Source: Vreelandella subterranea (GTDB lineage: Bacteria > Pseudomonadota > Gammaproteobacteria > Pseudomonadales > Halomonadaceae). From it: 64,000 bases of DNA. Where the stretch lies: the NCBI RefSeq assembly GCF_900111305.1, contig NZ_FOGS01000006.1:124001-188000 (forward strand), read 5' to 3'. Position numbers and translations under genes: made by a program. Every line of letters begins with the position of its first letter. The first letter of the stretch is position 1. A model generated the notes under the pieces. It made no database searches and was not told the DNA's origin. It saw nothing but the letters and a program-made list of their open reading frames with translations. Shown one piece after another: positions 10,564-19,683 of the stretch.

Positions 10564-11363
10564 ACCAACACCTGTAGGTAGAGCAGCGCAAACAGCGGAA
10601 TCGCTGCGGTCAAGCTGTCAATGCGGTCCAGCACGCCGCCATGCCCAGGCAGCAGCTGGCTTGAATCCTTCACGTCCCGGTAGCGCTTGAGCATGCTCTC
10701 CAGTAAATCGCCCAACACAGAAATCAACGTGACCAGCAGCGTAATCACCACCAGGGCCGCCCCTTCAGCCACTCCCAGCGACAGTGCGAACGCGAACCCA
10801 ATCGCCAAAAGCGCCGTGGCCGCCATACCACCCAGCACGCCTTCCCAGGATTTGCCGGGACTGACCCGGGGTGCCAGTTTGCGCCTTCCCCAGCGGCGCC
10901 CGGCGAAGTAGGCGCCAATATCCGCCGACCAGACGAGCAGGAGGACGAACAACAGCCACACGGCTCCGGTCTCGCGCAGAATGTTGAACCCCACCCAGCA
11001 CGGCAACAGCACCCAAAGCCCCATCAATAGGCGACCTGGCGTGGAATGCCATTGGGAAGCCAGGGTCGGGTAGCGGGTAACCCACACCAGGTTGAACAGC
11101 CAGCCCACCGCAGCAACCCACAGTGGCCATTCGGCCTGGGCAATACCGCTGGTCCACATCACCAGCATCAAGGCGGCACAACCCACGACCAGCGCGGCAC
11201 GCTTCAGCGTCTGAGTCACGCCTGCCAGATTGGTCCACTCCCAAGCACCCAGCAGCATGACGAAAGCCGTGAACAGGGCATAGCCTTCACCTTGCAGGCC
11301 AAACAGGCCGACCAGCACCACAGGCGCTAGCCAGACCGCGGTTATCACTCGTTGCTTAAGCAC
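10560..11363 (-). CDS. cdsA: Phosphatidate cytidylyltransferase
   Basis: Integral membrane enzyme making CDP-diacylglycerol from phosphatidate and CTP, the branch point for phospholipids. The protein (267 residues) is strongly hydrophobic with about seven to eight predicted membrane spans and ends with the CDS signature region: [12 protein letters not shown] and then [19 protein letters not shown] with the catalytic Asp-Arg-Asp part. It begins with GTG at 11363, overlapping the end of uppS by 8 bases, and overlaps dxr by 4 bases at its end. Confidence 0.95.
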   Translation of the reverse strand: MLKQRVITAVWLAPVVLVGLFGLQGEGYALFTAFVMLLGAWEWTNLAGVTQTLKRAALVVGCAALMLVMWTSGIAQAEWPLWVAAVGWLFNLVWVTRYPTLASQWHSTPGRLLMGLWVLLPCWVGFNILRETGAVWLLFVLLLVWSADIGAYFAGRRWGRRKLAPRVSPGKSWEGVLGGMAATALLAIGFAFALSLGVAEGAALVVITLLVTLISVLGDLLESMLKRYRDVKDSSQLLPGHGGVLDRIDSLTAAIPLFALLYLQVLV

Positions 11364-12147
11364 CCTGGGCCTCTAACTGTTCGTCTGTCATACCGAAGCG
11401 ACGTTGCCGGCAACAGAAGTCTGCCAGGGCATCATCGAACGCCTGGGCATGGAAATCGGGCCAGAGTAACGGCGAAAAGTGCAGCTCGGCATAAGCCAGT
11501 TGCCAGAGCATGAAATTCGACAACCGCTGTTCGCCGCTGGTCCGAATGCACAAATCGATGGGAGGAATATAAGCCCCCTCACCCATTGCCTGGTCCATCT
11601 TGACTTCGTCGATAGCGGATGGCGAGATCTCTCCCGCGACCGCCTGTTCGGCCAGTCGGCGGGCCGTCTGCGCAATATCCCATTGGCCGCCGTAATTAGC
11701 GGCAATCACCAGGTGCATACCGGTATTGTTGGCGGTCAGCGATTCGGCACGCTGAATATGTTTCTGGATCGCATGGGAAAAACCACGCTGCTCGCCGATA
11801 ATCGACAGGCGGATATTACGCTCATGCAGCTTCTTGACCTCTCGTTTGAGGGCCATCAGAAAAAGCTCCATCAGCGCATTGACTTCCGTTGCCGGCCGCT
11901 TCCAGTTCTCGCTCGAGAAGGCAAACAGGCTAAGCGTTTCCACCCCTCGCTCGGCCGCACGCTGAATGACCGCCCTGACGGCCTCTACGCCTGCGCGATG
12001 CCCGCGCGCGCCCGAAAGTCCCCGCGCACGTGCCCAGCGATTGTTGCCGTCCATGATAATGGCCACATGGGACGGCAACGAATCCTGCTCCATCTCCATC
12101 GCGTTGGCATCGTCCGGTCGTTGTCCGGGGAGCTGCGGTGACGTCAT
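11356..12147 (-). CDS. uppS: Undecaprenyl diphosphate synthase (cis-prenyltransferase)
   Basis: Adds eight isopentenyl units to farnesyl diphosphate in cis to make the C55 lipid carrier. Conserved regions are HVAIIMDGNNRWAR (catalytic Asp), FAFSSENWKRP and RTSGEQRLSNFMLWQ near the C-terminus. I start at the ATG at 12147, giving 263 residues; a TTG five codons earlier is a weaker option, and neither has a strong ribosome site. The N-terminal 25 residues before the conserved core are somewhat longer than in E. coli. Confidence 0.95.
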   Translation of the reverse strand: MTSPQLPGQRPDDANAMEMEQDSLPSHVAIIMDGNNRWARARGLSGARGHRAGVEAVRAVIQRAAERGVETLSLFAFSSENWKRPATEVNALMELFLMALKREVKKLHERNIRLSIIGEQRGFSHAIQKHIQRAESLTANNTGMHLVIAANYGGQWDIAQTARRLAEQAVAGEISPSAIDEVKMDQAMGEGAYIPPIDLCIRTSGEQRLSNFMLWQLAYAELHFSPLLWPDFHAQAFDDALADFCCRQRRFGMTDEQLEAQGA

Positions 12148-12237
12148 GAATGCTTGCACCAAAGATCAATCATAGAAAAGCCACTCAAAGATGGCTGAGC
12201 GGGCAGCCCTGCTGCCCGCGGCGTGAACATCCGCTTC

Positions 12238-12795
12238 TTACACCTGCATCAGGTCATGTTCTTTCGAAGCGAGTGCCTGATCGATCTCAGCGATGTACTT
12301 GTCGGTCAGCTTTTGAATCGCCTCTTCGCCTTCACGCTGATCGTCTTCGGTGATCTCTTTATCTTTTAACAGTGACTTGAAATCGCCGTTGGCGTCGCGA
12401 CGTACGTTGCGCACTGCGACACGCGCGTGCTCTGCCTCGCTGCGCGCCTGCTTGATATAGCCTTTGCGGGTCTCTTCGGTGAGCATCGGCATCGGCACGC
12501 GGATAACGTTGCCCGCGCTGGCCGGGTTCAACCCCAGGTCAGCGGTCATGATCGCCTTTTCGATCTTCTGCACCATGCTCTGTTCCCATGGCGAAATCGT
12601 CAGCGTCCGCGCGTCTTCGACGTTGACCGAGGCCACCTGATTCAGCGGCACCTGACTGCCGTAATATTCCACGGTCACCGCATCCAGAATGCTCGGATGG
12701 GCACGCCCTGTACGAATCTTGTTAAAGTTGCTGTGCAGCGCCTCGACACTTTTTTTCATGCGCGCCGCGGCATCTTTCTGAATATCATTAATCAC
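12238..12795 (-). CDS. frr: Ribosome recycling factor
   Basis: Splits post-termination ribosomes together with EF-G. The 185-residue length, the helical composition and segments such as [14 protein letters not shown] and [17 protein letters not shown] are diagnostic. The start is a GTG at 12795, preceded by AGAGGG about 7 bases upstream. It lies 4 bases after pyrH, the standard pyrH-frr arrangement, and is separated from uppS by about 90 bases. Confidence 0.97.
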   Translation of the reverse strand: MINDIQKDAAARMKKSVEALHSNFNKIRTGRAHPSILDAVTVEYYGSQVPLNQVASVNVEDARTLTISPWEQSMVQKIEKAIMTADLGLNPASAGNVIRVPMPMLTEETRKGYIKQARSEAEHARVAVRNVRRDANGDFKSLLKDKEITEDDQREGEEAIQKLTDKYIAEIDQALASKEHDLMQV

Positions 12796-12799
12796 GTGG

Positions 12800-13576
12800 T
12801 TACCCTCTGTCTATCAGCGTGCCTTCCCTGCCCCCAACTACTAAATTTAGCAGGGCACCAGGCTTGTTCATATCAAACACCCGCACTGGCATGTCATGGT
12901 CACGTACCAGGCAGATAGCGGTCAAATCCATGACGCCGAGCTTTTGATCAAGCGCATCATCATAGGTGAGCTTTTCATACTTGACGGCATCGGGGTGTTT
13001 CACCGGGTCCTTATTGTAGACACCGTCGACCTTGGTCGCTTTGATCACCACATCAACGTCAACCTCGATACCCCGCAGGCAGGCAGCCGAGTCAGTGGTA
13101 AAGAAAGGATTGCCGGTCCCGGCGGAAAACAACACCACGTCGCCGGACGTCAAATAGCGAATCGCCGTGCGCCGATCATAGTGCTCGACCACCCCGCTCA
13201 TGGGGATCGCCGACATCACCCGCGAGCGAATATTGGAACGTTCCAGCGCATCACGCATCGCCAGGGCATTCATCACCGTTGCCAGCATGCCCATATGATC
13301 GCCGGTGACGCGGTCCATGCCGGCTTCATTGAGCGCCGCACCGCGAAACAAATTGCCGCCGCCGATGACGATACCCACTTGAACGCCAATACCCACTAGC
13401 TGGCCAATTTCCAGCGCCATGCGGTCCAGCACCTTCGGGTCAATACCAAAGTCATGCTCCCCCATCAGCGCTTCACCCGACAGCTTGAGCAAAATACGCT
13501 TGTATTTTGACTTGGAACCATCCGTTTTCGATTTGCTAGACAGAGAGGTAAGCGGTTCTTGAACATCACGCGACAT
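12800..13576 (-). CDS. pyrH: UMP kinase
   Basis: Amino-acid-kinase-fold enzyme phosphorylating UMP to UDP, allosterically controlled by GTP and UTP. Family segments: [27 protein letters not shown] and [17 protein letters not shown] use the ATG at 13576, which has AGGAG about 8 bases upstream, giving 258 residues; the frame is open 32 codons further but overlaps the tsf-pyrH spacer. The first 25 residues (Ser/Lys-rich) are an extension compared with E. coli PyrH. Confidence 0.96.
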   Translation of the reverse strand: MSRDVQEPLTSLSSKSKTDGSKSKYKRILLKLSGEALMGEHDFGIDPKVLDRMALEIGQLVGIGVQVGIVIGGGNLFRGAALNEAGMDRVTGDHMGMLATVMNALAMRDALERSNIRSRVMSAIPMSGVVEHYDRRTAIRYLTSGDVVLFSAGTGNPFFTTDSAACLRGIEVDVDVVIKATKVDGVYNKDPVKHPDAVKYEKLTYDDALDQKLGVMDLTAICLVRDHDMPVRVFDMNKPGALLNLVVGGREGTLIDRG

Positions 13577-13653
13577 GGCAATTCTCCTGGGGCAGACCTG
13601 GGCGCCGACAAGCGGCATCACCCCTTTCATTATGCAGGGGCCGGATACGCGAA

Positions 13654-13675
13654 GGCGTGCGCTCGCGCGCACGCC
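13654..13675. other. GC-rich hairpin in the tsf-pyrH spacer
   Basis: An 8-bp perfect inverted repeat (GGCGTGCG/CGCACGCC) with a 6-base loop lies 24 bases upstream of the tsf stop in plus coordinates, that is, after tsf on the transcribed strand. It is not followed by a T-run in either direction, so it is more likely an RNA stability or processing element than a terminator. Confidence 0.4.
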
Positions 13676-13699
13676 AACCTACAGCTGGAACATCAGACC

Positions 13700-14569
13700 T
13701 TAGTGACGGCCAGCCTGTTCCATAACTTCTTTCGCGAAGTCGACTTCTTCTTTCTCGATGCCTTCGCCCACGCCAAAGCGGGTAAAGCCGACCACTTCGC
13801 CGCCTGCCGCTTTGACATACTCGGCCACCGTCTGGTTCTGGTCTTTCACGAACGGCTGCTCGGTCAGGCTGTTTTCGGCCAGGTACTTCTTCAAGCGACC
13901 TTGCACCATTTTTTCAGCGATCTGTTCCGGCTTACCGGCCATGTCAGGCTGAGCAAGGATAATCGCTTTTTCGGCGTCCAGCTCTTCCTGAGGCATGTTT
14001 TCCGGGTGCGCAACCGAGGGGTTGATGGCGGCAACGTGCATCGCCACGTCTTTCGCCACCTGGGCATTGCCACCTTTAAGGACGGTCAACACGCCAATAC
14101 GGCCACCGTGAACGTATTCACCGACCACGCCACCGTCAACAGCGTCGACAACAACGGCACGACGCACGCCAATGTTTTCGCCGATCTTCTGTACCAGCTG
14201 CTCACGAGCGGTTTCCAGCTCACCGTCCATCACGGCGGCAACGTCTTCGCTTTTAGCAGCGAAGAAGGCATCAGCAATCTTGTTGGTGAAGTCGATGAAG
14301 TTGTCATCGCGAGCCACAAAATCGGTCTCGGAGTTGATTTCCACCATAACGCCGTAGCTGCCATCGTCGGCAACGCGGGTTACAACGGCGCCTTCCGCAG
14401 CGGTGCGGCCGGCTTTTTTCGCGGCTTTCAAGCCGGAGCTTTTACGCAGGTTCTCAATTGCAACTTCGATGTCGCCACCCGCTTCGGTGAGTGCTTTTTT
14501 ACACTCCATCATGCCCAAGCCGGTGCGTTCGCGAAGATCTTTAACCTGAGAGGCGCTGATAGCGGCCAT
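13700..14569 (-). CDS. tsf: Translation elongation factor Ts
   Basis: Guanine nucleotide exchange factor for EF-Tu. The 289-residue protein shows the N-terminal UBA-like domain ([20 protein letters not shown]), the [10 protein letters not shown] core signature and two dimerization subdomains, with the acid-rich composition seen elsewhere in the window. It follows rpsB by 223 bases, with a terminator hairpin between them, as in the rpsB-tsf operon of E. coli. Confidence 0.97.
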   Translation of the reverse strand: MAAISASQVKDLRERTGLGMMECKKALTEAGGDIEVAIENLRKSSGLKAAKKAGRTAAEGAVVTRVADDGSYGVMVEINSETDFVARDDNFIDFTNKIADAFFAAKSEDVAAVMDGELETAREQLVQKIGENIGVRRAVVVDAVDGGVVGEYVHGGRIGVLTVLKGGNAQVAKDVAMHVAAINPSVAHPENMPQEELDAEKAIILAQPDMAGKPEQIAEKMVQGRLKKYLAENSLTEQPFVKDQNQTVAEYVKAAGGEVVGFTRFGVGEGIEKEEVDFAKEVMEQAGRH

Positions 14570-14724
14570 GAGATTTCACCTCTGAAATGGTTCTAGCTGA
14601 GAGTTAGTTAAACGCCCTGCCGAGTGTCGCAACGGTTCATGACCGAATGATCTCACTCTACACGACGCTGCCGACATTGATGTCGGCCCAAGACTGCCCA
14701 CTCCAAGCATTAACCCAAAGCGGG

Positions 14725-14747
14725 AAAAAGGGGGCTCAGGCCCCCTC
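14725..14747 (-). terminator. Intrinsic terminator or attenuator between rpsB and tsf
   Basis: On the minus strand a 7-bp G/C stem (AGGGGGC in one orientation, loop of 4) is followed directly by five T residues. It lies about 46 bases after the rpsB stop and before tsf, so it probably lets only part of rpsB transcription continue into tsf. Confidence 0.75.
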
Positions 14748-14792
14748 TTAACATGATGCAGCGCCAGCGATGGCACTGCATCGACCACCGGT

Positions 14793-15548
14793 TTACTCGG
14801 CGGCAGCGCTGCTGTCGGCGTCAGCGGCTTCTTCAGTATCTGTCACTTCGACGAACTCGTCGGCGCGACCTTCTTTTGCACGACCGCAGGCATCGGCAAT
14901 GGCTTTTACGTAAATCTGGATAGCGCGGATGGAGTCATCGTTGCCCGGAATCACGTAGTCCACGCCATCGGGGTTGGAGTTGGTATCTACCACACCAATG
15001 ACCGGAATGCCCAGCTTGTTGGCTTCGTTGATCGCGATACGCTCGTGGTCAACGTCAATCACGAACAGCGCGTCCGGAAGGCCGCCCATGTTCTTGATAC
15101 CGCCCACGGAACGCTCGAGCTTGTCCTGCTCGCGGGTCGCCATCAGGACTTCTTTCTTGGTCAGCTTCTCGAAAGTGCCGTCTTCGTGCATCGCTTCAAG
15201 TTCGCGCAGGCGTTTGATGGATACGCGAATGGTCTTGAAGTTGGTCAGCATACCGCCCAACCAGCGATGGTTGACGAACGGCTGGCTTACGCGATTGGCT
15301 TCTTCCTTGATGATCTTGCTAGCGCTGCGCTTGGTGCCAACAAACAGGATCTTGTTGTTGGATGCCGCCATCTTCTCGACCACGTCGATCGCTTCGTTCA
15401 GCGCCGGCAGGGTATGCTCGAGGTTGATGATGTGAATCTTGTTGCGCGCGCCGAAGATGAATTTGCTCATCTTCGGATTCCAGTACTTGGTCTGGTGACC
15501 GAAGTGAGCGCCTGCTTTGAGCAGGTCACGCATATTGACGTGAGACAT
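14793..15548 (-). CDS. rpsB: 30S ribosomal protein S2
   Basis: Small-subunit protein needed for S1 binding. The 251-residue sequence starts [20 protein letters not shown] and contains the S2 signatures [12 protein letters not shown] and [14 protein letters not shown]. The C-terminal tail (about 25 residues) is strongly acidic, ending [10 protein letters not shown], longer in acidic residues than E. coli S2. An AGGAG site sits 9 bases before the ATG. A long leader of roughly 250 bases precedes it and may carry autogenous control. Confidence 0.97.
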   Translation of the reverse strand: MSHVNMRDLLKAGAHFGHQTKYWNPKMSKFIFGARNKIHIINLEHTLPALNEAIDVVEKMAASNNKILFVGTKRSASKIIKEEANRVSQPFVNHRWLGGMLTNFKTIRVSIKRLRELEAMHEDGTFEKLTKKEVLMATREQDKLERSVGGIKNMGGLPDALFVIDVDHERIAINEANKLGIPVIGVVDTNSNPDGVDYVIPGNDDSIRAIQIYVKAIADACGRAKEGRADEFVEVTDTEEAADADSSAAAE

Positions 15549-15796
15549 GATAAAACTCCTGAAACTCGGGTTAGGCCTCCACGCACCCCATGGATCCGAC
15601 CATTGGCATCGTCAGACGCTGCCAGCGGCACCCGGGACCATGTGCCGGTGCATGTGTGTTTTCAAGGCTTGCTGTTCAATACCGCAACGTTCAACCGCCC
15701 GTAAGCGACGAAACCTGCGATGCCGTGATAACGCTTTGATGCTTCATCGACCTCGACAGCAGAAAGTTTGCAGCGGATGACGATTGCAGGAAAGCG
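15549..15796 (-). promoter_or_regulatory. Long rpsB leader region, candidate S2 autoregulatory RNA
   Basis: If transcription starts near 15796, the rpsB message has an untranslated leader of about 250 bases. No credible gene is seen here on either strand. Local inverted repeats are present, for example GCACC/GGGTGC around 15627-15652. S2-dependent repression acting on the rpsB leader is known in gammaproteobacteria; assigning it here is inference from position and length. Confidence 0.45.
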
Positions 15797-15802
15797 CGCG
15801 GC

Positions 15803-15831
15803 TTTATACCATAGATCATCGTCAAGATGAA
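15803..15831 (-). promoter_or_regulatory. Candidate rpsB promoter
   Basis: On the minus strand a TATAAA -10 box is followed by a GC-rich discriminator (GCCGCGCGC), typical of growth-rate-controlled ribosomal promoters. A weak -35 match (TTCATC) lies 17 bases upstream. A better -35-like TTGACG exists but at only 11 bases spacing. Confidence 0.4.
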
Positions 15832-15899
15832 GCCGTCATCCGTTCAGCGGGCCTTTTATTGCCGCTCAACTTGCCATTCTGAGTCAACATCGAGAATCC

Positions 15900-16691
15900 A
15901 TGAACGTTCCCATTAAAACGCCTTCTGAAATCGACAACATGCGCGAAGCTGGACGCCAGGCGGCCAGCGTGATCGAGATGATCACCCCCCACGTCCAGGC
16001 GGGCATCAGCACCGGTGAAATCGACCGCCTGTGTCACGAGTACATCGTCAACGAGCTGGGCTCCACCCCTGCGCCACTCAATTACCACGGTTTCCCCAAA
16101 GCGACCTGCACCTCGATCAACCACGTGGTCTGCCACGGGATTCCCGACGACGCCAAAAAGCTCAAGAACGGCGATATCATGAACCTGGATATCACCGTGC
16201 GCACCGCCGCTGGGTATCATGGCGATTCCAGCGTGATGTTCGTGGTTGGCGAGACCATCCAGGGCGAGCGGCTGTGCCGGATTACCCAGGAATGCCTGTA
16301 TAAAAGCATTGAGCAGGTCAAGCCCGGGGTGCACCTTTCGGAACTCGCCCGCGTGATTCAGAAGCACGCTGAAGCCAATGGCTACTCGGTTGTCCGTGAT
16401 TTCTGCGGCCACGGCATCGGCGCCGAGTTTCACGAAGATCCCCAGTTCCTGCATTACGATGGCTACGCGCCCAGCGCTGACATCCGCCTGGAAGCGGGCA
16501 TGTGTTTCACCATCGAGCCCATGATCAATGTCGGGGGCTACAAGACCAAGGTGTTACGCGATGGCTGGACGGCAGTCACCAAGGACCGCAGCCTGTCGGC
16601 ACAGTGGGAACACACCCTGCTGGTCACCGACACCGGCGTTGACGTGCTGACCGCACGCGGCGACGAAGACTTCAGCTTCTTGAATCATTGA
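15900..16691 (+). CDS. map: Methionine aminopeptidase, type I
   Basis: Removes the initiator Met from nascent proteins. The 263-residue enzyme has all five metal ligands in family context: Asp in NLDITV, Asp in YHGDSSVMF, His in FCGHGIGAEFHEDP, Glu in FTIEPMINVG and Glu in WEHTLLVT. It is divergent from rpsB, the usual gammaproteobacterial arrangement, and its stop overlaps the glnD start by one base (TGATG). Confidence 0.97.
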   Translation: MNVPIKTPSEIDNMREAGRQAASVIEMITPHVQAGISTGEIDRLCHEYIVNELGSTPAPLNYHGFPKATCTSINHVVCHGIPDDAKKLKNGDIMNLDITVRTAAGYHGDSSVMFVVGETIQGERLCRITQECLYKSIEQVKPGVHLSELARVIQKHAEANGYSVVRDFCGHGIGAEFHEDPQFLHYDGYAPSADIRLEAGMCFTIEPMINVGGYKTKVLRDGWTAVTKDRSLSAQWEHTLLVTDTGVDVLTARGDEDFSFLNH

Positions 16692-19366
16692 TGCTTTTAC
16701 ACCACTACCGGTTCGAACCGGATACCACGCTGTTCGACCTTGAGCTGTTCCGCACCGAGCTTGCGGGGTCACGCTCCCCCATCGCGCCGTTCAAGGCAGC
16801 GCTTGGCGAAATTCAGACCCGCCTGGACGAACGCTTTCGTGCCGGGGCCGATATTCGCGATCTGGTGCGTGGTCGCGCATGGTATCTGGATCAACTGCTG
16901 GCCATCGCCTGGGAACAGCACGACTGGCCCGACGACGGCGTCGCCCTTGTGGCCGTGGGCGGTTACGGCCGTGGCGAACTGCACCCGCATTCGGACATCG
17001 ACCTGCTGTTGCTGCTCGAGCAAGATGACGACACGCCCTATCGCGAACCGCTGACCGCCTTTATCACCTTTCTATGGGACATTGGCCTGGAAATCGGCCA
17101 CAGCGTGCGCTCGCTCAATGACTGCGAGCGCGAAGCGGCCGCCGATGTCACGGTGATCACCAACCTGCTCGAGTCACGCCTGATCGCCGGTCCGGAAGCG
17201 CTGCGTGAGCGCATGCGCGAGCGGCTCAATGCCGACCATGTCTGGCCGGCAGACCGCTTCTTCGAGGCCAAGTGGCAGGAACAGATTGCCCGTCACTACC
17301 GTTATAACAACTCCGAGTACCATCTCGAACCGAACCTCAAAAGCTCGCCAGGCGGGCTTCGCGACATCCAGATGATCGGCTGGGTCGCCAAGCGCCATTT
17401 CGGCACCGAGGAATACACCGATATCGTCGCCAACGGCTTCATGAACGATGCCGAACTGCGCATCTTAAGCCAGGGGCAGGCGTTTCTGTGGCAGGTCCGC
17501 TACGCCCTGCACATGCTCACCGGGCGGGCCGAAGACCGCCTGCTGTTTGACCACCAGCGCACCATTGCCGAGATGTTCGGCTTTCGTGACACCCCCGAAG
17601 GCCTGGCGGTCGAACAGTTCATGAAGCGCTACTACCGGCACGTGACCGCCCTGGCCGGGCTTAACGACATGCTGCTGCAACACTTCGACGAAGTCATCCT
17701 GCGCGGCAAGGAGGCGCTGGAGACGGTCAAGCTCAACGAACGCTTTGAAACCAAGGGCGGCTATATTCAGGTGCGTTCGCGCAACCTCTTCCGTGAACAG
17801 CCTTCGGCCATGCTGGAGCTGTTTTTGCTGATGGCCAAGCACCCTGAAATAGAAGGCGTCCGCGCCGACACCATCCGCCTGATTCGCGATCATCGCCATC
17901 AGATCGACGATCACTACCGGGAAGACCCACACCACCAGCGATTGTTCATGGCCATCATGCGCGCGCCGGGCAATGTTCCCCGCCAGCTGCGGCGCATGAA
18001 CCGCTACGGCATCCTGGGCAAATACCTGCCCGAATTTGGCCGTGCCGTGGGCCTGATGCAGCATGACCTGTTTCATATCTACACCGTGGATGCCCACACC
18101 CTGCGGCTACTCAAGTTCCTGCACGGCTTCCGCAAGCCGGAGGCCAAGGACGACTTCCCGGTCGCGGCCACCCTGATGCAGCAGCTACCCAAGCTGGACC
18201 TGCTTTGGATCGCGGGGCTGTTTCACGATATCGGCAAGGGACGCGGCGGCGATCACTCGGAAATCGGCGCCCGGGACGTCGAACAGTTCTGCCAGCGCCA
18301 TCACGTCCCCCAACACGACACCAATCTGGTCAGCTGGTTGGTCGAGCACCACCTGCTGATGTCCATGACCGCGCAAAAACGTGACATCAGCGACCCGGAC
18401 GTGATTCGCGACTTTGCCATGGAAGTGCGCAACGAGACGCGGCTGGACTATCTTTATGTGCTGACCGTGGCCGACATCAATGCGACCAATCCGACGCTCT
18501 GGAACGGCTGGCGGGCGTCGCTTTTGCGCCAGCTGCATGCCGAAACCAAGCGCGCCCTGCGGCGCGGGCTGAAAAACCCGCCCGACCGCGACGACTGGGT
18601 GCGCGAAACCCGCACCGAAGCTCGTTCACTGCTGCAAACGATTGGCGTTGATGAAACCGATATCGACCGGCTGTGGGATTCGCTGGGCGAAGACTATTTC
18701 CTGCAGTACGCGCCCAGCGAAATCGTCTGGCAGACCCAGGGCATTCTTGCCCACCAACCGTCTCCGCTGCCGTTGGTATTGATCAGCGCGCCCACGGCTG
18801 ACATGACCGAAGGCGGTACCAAGGTCTTCATTCACACCCGCTCGGTGGACGATCTGTTCGCCGCCACCGCCGCCGCCATGGAACAGCTGGGACTGTCGAT
18901 TCACGATGCGCGTATCGCGACTTCCAACAACGACTGGACACTCAATACCTTCATTGTGCTGGACAATCAGGGTCAGCCAATCCGCGACCCGGCGCGCATC
19001 GAAGAAATGCGCCAGCACCTGGTGGAAGAACTCGACGACCCCGACGACTACCCCGACATCGTCACGCGGCACACGCCGCGCCAGCTCAAGCACTTCCGGG
19101 TCGCCACCGAGGTATTGATCGAGCAGGACCCGGCCAACGACCGCACCCTGCTCGAGCTCAGCGCCCCTGACCGGCCGGGGCTTCTGGCCCGCGTCGGGCG
19201 CATCTTCATGGAGCAGGATATTGCGCTCTCCGCGGCGAAAATCGCCACTCTTGGCGAACGCGTCGAGGACGTGTTCTTTATCACCACCAAGGCAGGCGAG
19301 CCGCTGACCGACCCGGATCGCCAACAACAGTTGCGCGAACGCTTGATTGAAGTGCTGGGGGTTTGA
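16691..19366 (+). CDS. glnD: Bifunctional PII uridylyltransferase/uridylyl-removing enzyme
   Basis: Nitrogen sensor that uridylylates PII proteins under low glutamine and reverses this when glutamine is high. The 891-residue protein has, in order, the nucleotidyltransferase motif GGYGRGELHPHSDIDLLLL (about residue 95), a helical linker, an HD domain (LFHDIGKGRGGDHSEIG, about 510-530) and two C-terminal ACT domains that bind glutamine. I start at the ATG at 16691, one base into the map stop; a TTG one codon earlier is less likely. Confidence 0.97.
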   Translation: MLLHHYRFEPDTTLFDLELFRTELAGSRSPIAPFKAALGEIQTRLDERFRAGADIRDLVRGRAWYLDQLLAIAWEQHDWPDDGVALVAVGGYGRGELHPHSDIDLLLLLEQDDDTPYREPLTAFITFLWDIGLEIGHSVRSLNDCEREAAADVTVITNLLESRLIAGPEALRERMRERLNADHVWPADRFFEAKWQEQIARHYRYNNSEYHLEPNLKSSPGGLRDIQMIGWVAKRHFGTEEYTDIVANGFMNDAELRILSQGQAFLWQVRYALHMLTGRAEDRLLFDHQRTIAEMFGFRDTPEGLAVEQFMKRYYRHVTALAGLNDMLLQHFDEVILRGKEALETVKLNERFETKGGYIQVRSRNLFREQPSAMLELFLLMAKHPEIEGVRADTIRLIRDHRHQIDDHYREDPHHQRLFMAIMRAPGNVPRQLRRMNRYGILGKYLPEFGRAVGLMQHDLFHIYTVDAHTLRLLKFLHGFRKPEAKDDFPVAATLMQQLPKLDLLWIAGLFHDIGKGRGGDHSEIGARDVEQFCQRHHVPQHDTNLVSWLVEHHLLMSMTAQKRDISDPDVIRDFAMEVRNETRLDYLYVLTVADINATNPTLWNGWRASLLRQLHAETKRALRRGLKNPPDRDDWVRETRTEARSLLQTIGVDETDIDRLWDSLGEDYFLQYAPSEIVWQTQGILAHQPSPLPLVLISAPTADMTEGGTKVFIHTRSVDDLFAATAAAMEQLGLSIHDARIATSNNDWTLNTFIVLDNQGQPIRDPARIEEMRQHLVEELDDPDDYPDIVTRHTPRQLKHFRVATEVLIEQDPANDRTLLELSAPDRPGLLARVGRIFMEQDIALSAAKIATLGERVEDVFFITTKAGEPLTDPDRQQQLRERLIEVLGV

Positions 19367-19402
19367 GAAATAACTCCAGTTAGTTAAGCGTGCAGGTAAC
19401 TA

Positions 19403-19556
19403 GGTGCCGAGGGCAGGTTGGAGCGAGGGTTTTTCGCCATGGCCGGAAAATGTTCCCAACAATTCCGGCATTTCCGCCATCCATGGCGGTCAGATGGCGA
19501 AAGTCGCGCCCACGGACGGGTTCACAGCGCCCTCGCGGAAACCTGCTCTCGGCACC
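19403..19556. repeat. 154-bp nested inverted-repeat element between glnD and dapC
   Basis: Terminal arms of 27 bases (19403-19429 and 19530-19556) are inverted copies matching at 23 of 27 positions and begin GGTGCCGAG. Inside lies a second perfect 9-bp inverted pair TTTCGCCAT/ATGGCGAAA (19432-19440 and 19494-19502), and at the core CCGGAA/TTCCGG and other short palindromes. No coding sense is seen, and no second copy was noticed in this window. The layout resembles a dispersed intergenic element (REP/MITE-like) that could fold into a long hairpin in RNA; it occupies half of the 317-base gap. Confidence 0.7.
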
Positions 19557-19594
19557 GGCAAGCCTGCTCACGAACGATGATTACTTGGTTAGGT

Positions 19595-19623
19595 TTGAGC
19601 AAGCTTCAGGGCTTGCCTATAAT
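19595..19623 (+). promoter_or_regulatory. Sigma-70 promoter for dapC
   Basis: TTGAGC and a perfect TATAAT are separated by exactly 17 bases, about 60 bases before the proposed dapC ATG and just after the inverted-repeat element. This supports both an independent transcript for the dap genes and the shorter dapC start. Confidence 0.8.
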
Positions 19624-19683
19624 CGTCGGCTACTTTCGCGACACGACGCCTACAACGACGCCGGCACGGCGTTCTGGATACTC

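Noticed and set aside
13654-13675. Terminator between tsf and pyrH
   Set aside because: The stem is stable but no T-run follows on the minus strand.
13559-14596. A 345-codon open frame on the plus strand opposite tsf
   Set aside because: It is a mirror of the highly biased tsf codons (rich in His, Phe and Asn from reversed Lys/Glu codons) with no recognisable domain; tsf on the other strand is certain.
19390-19683. 98-codon N-terminal extension of dapC
   Set aside because: It runs through the inverted-repeat element and the TATAAT promoter and has no family match; the family N-terminus begins at 19684.
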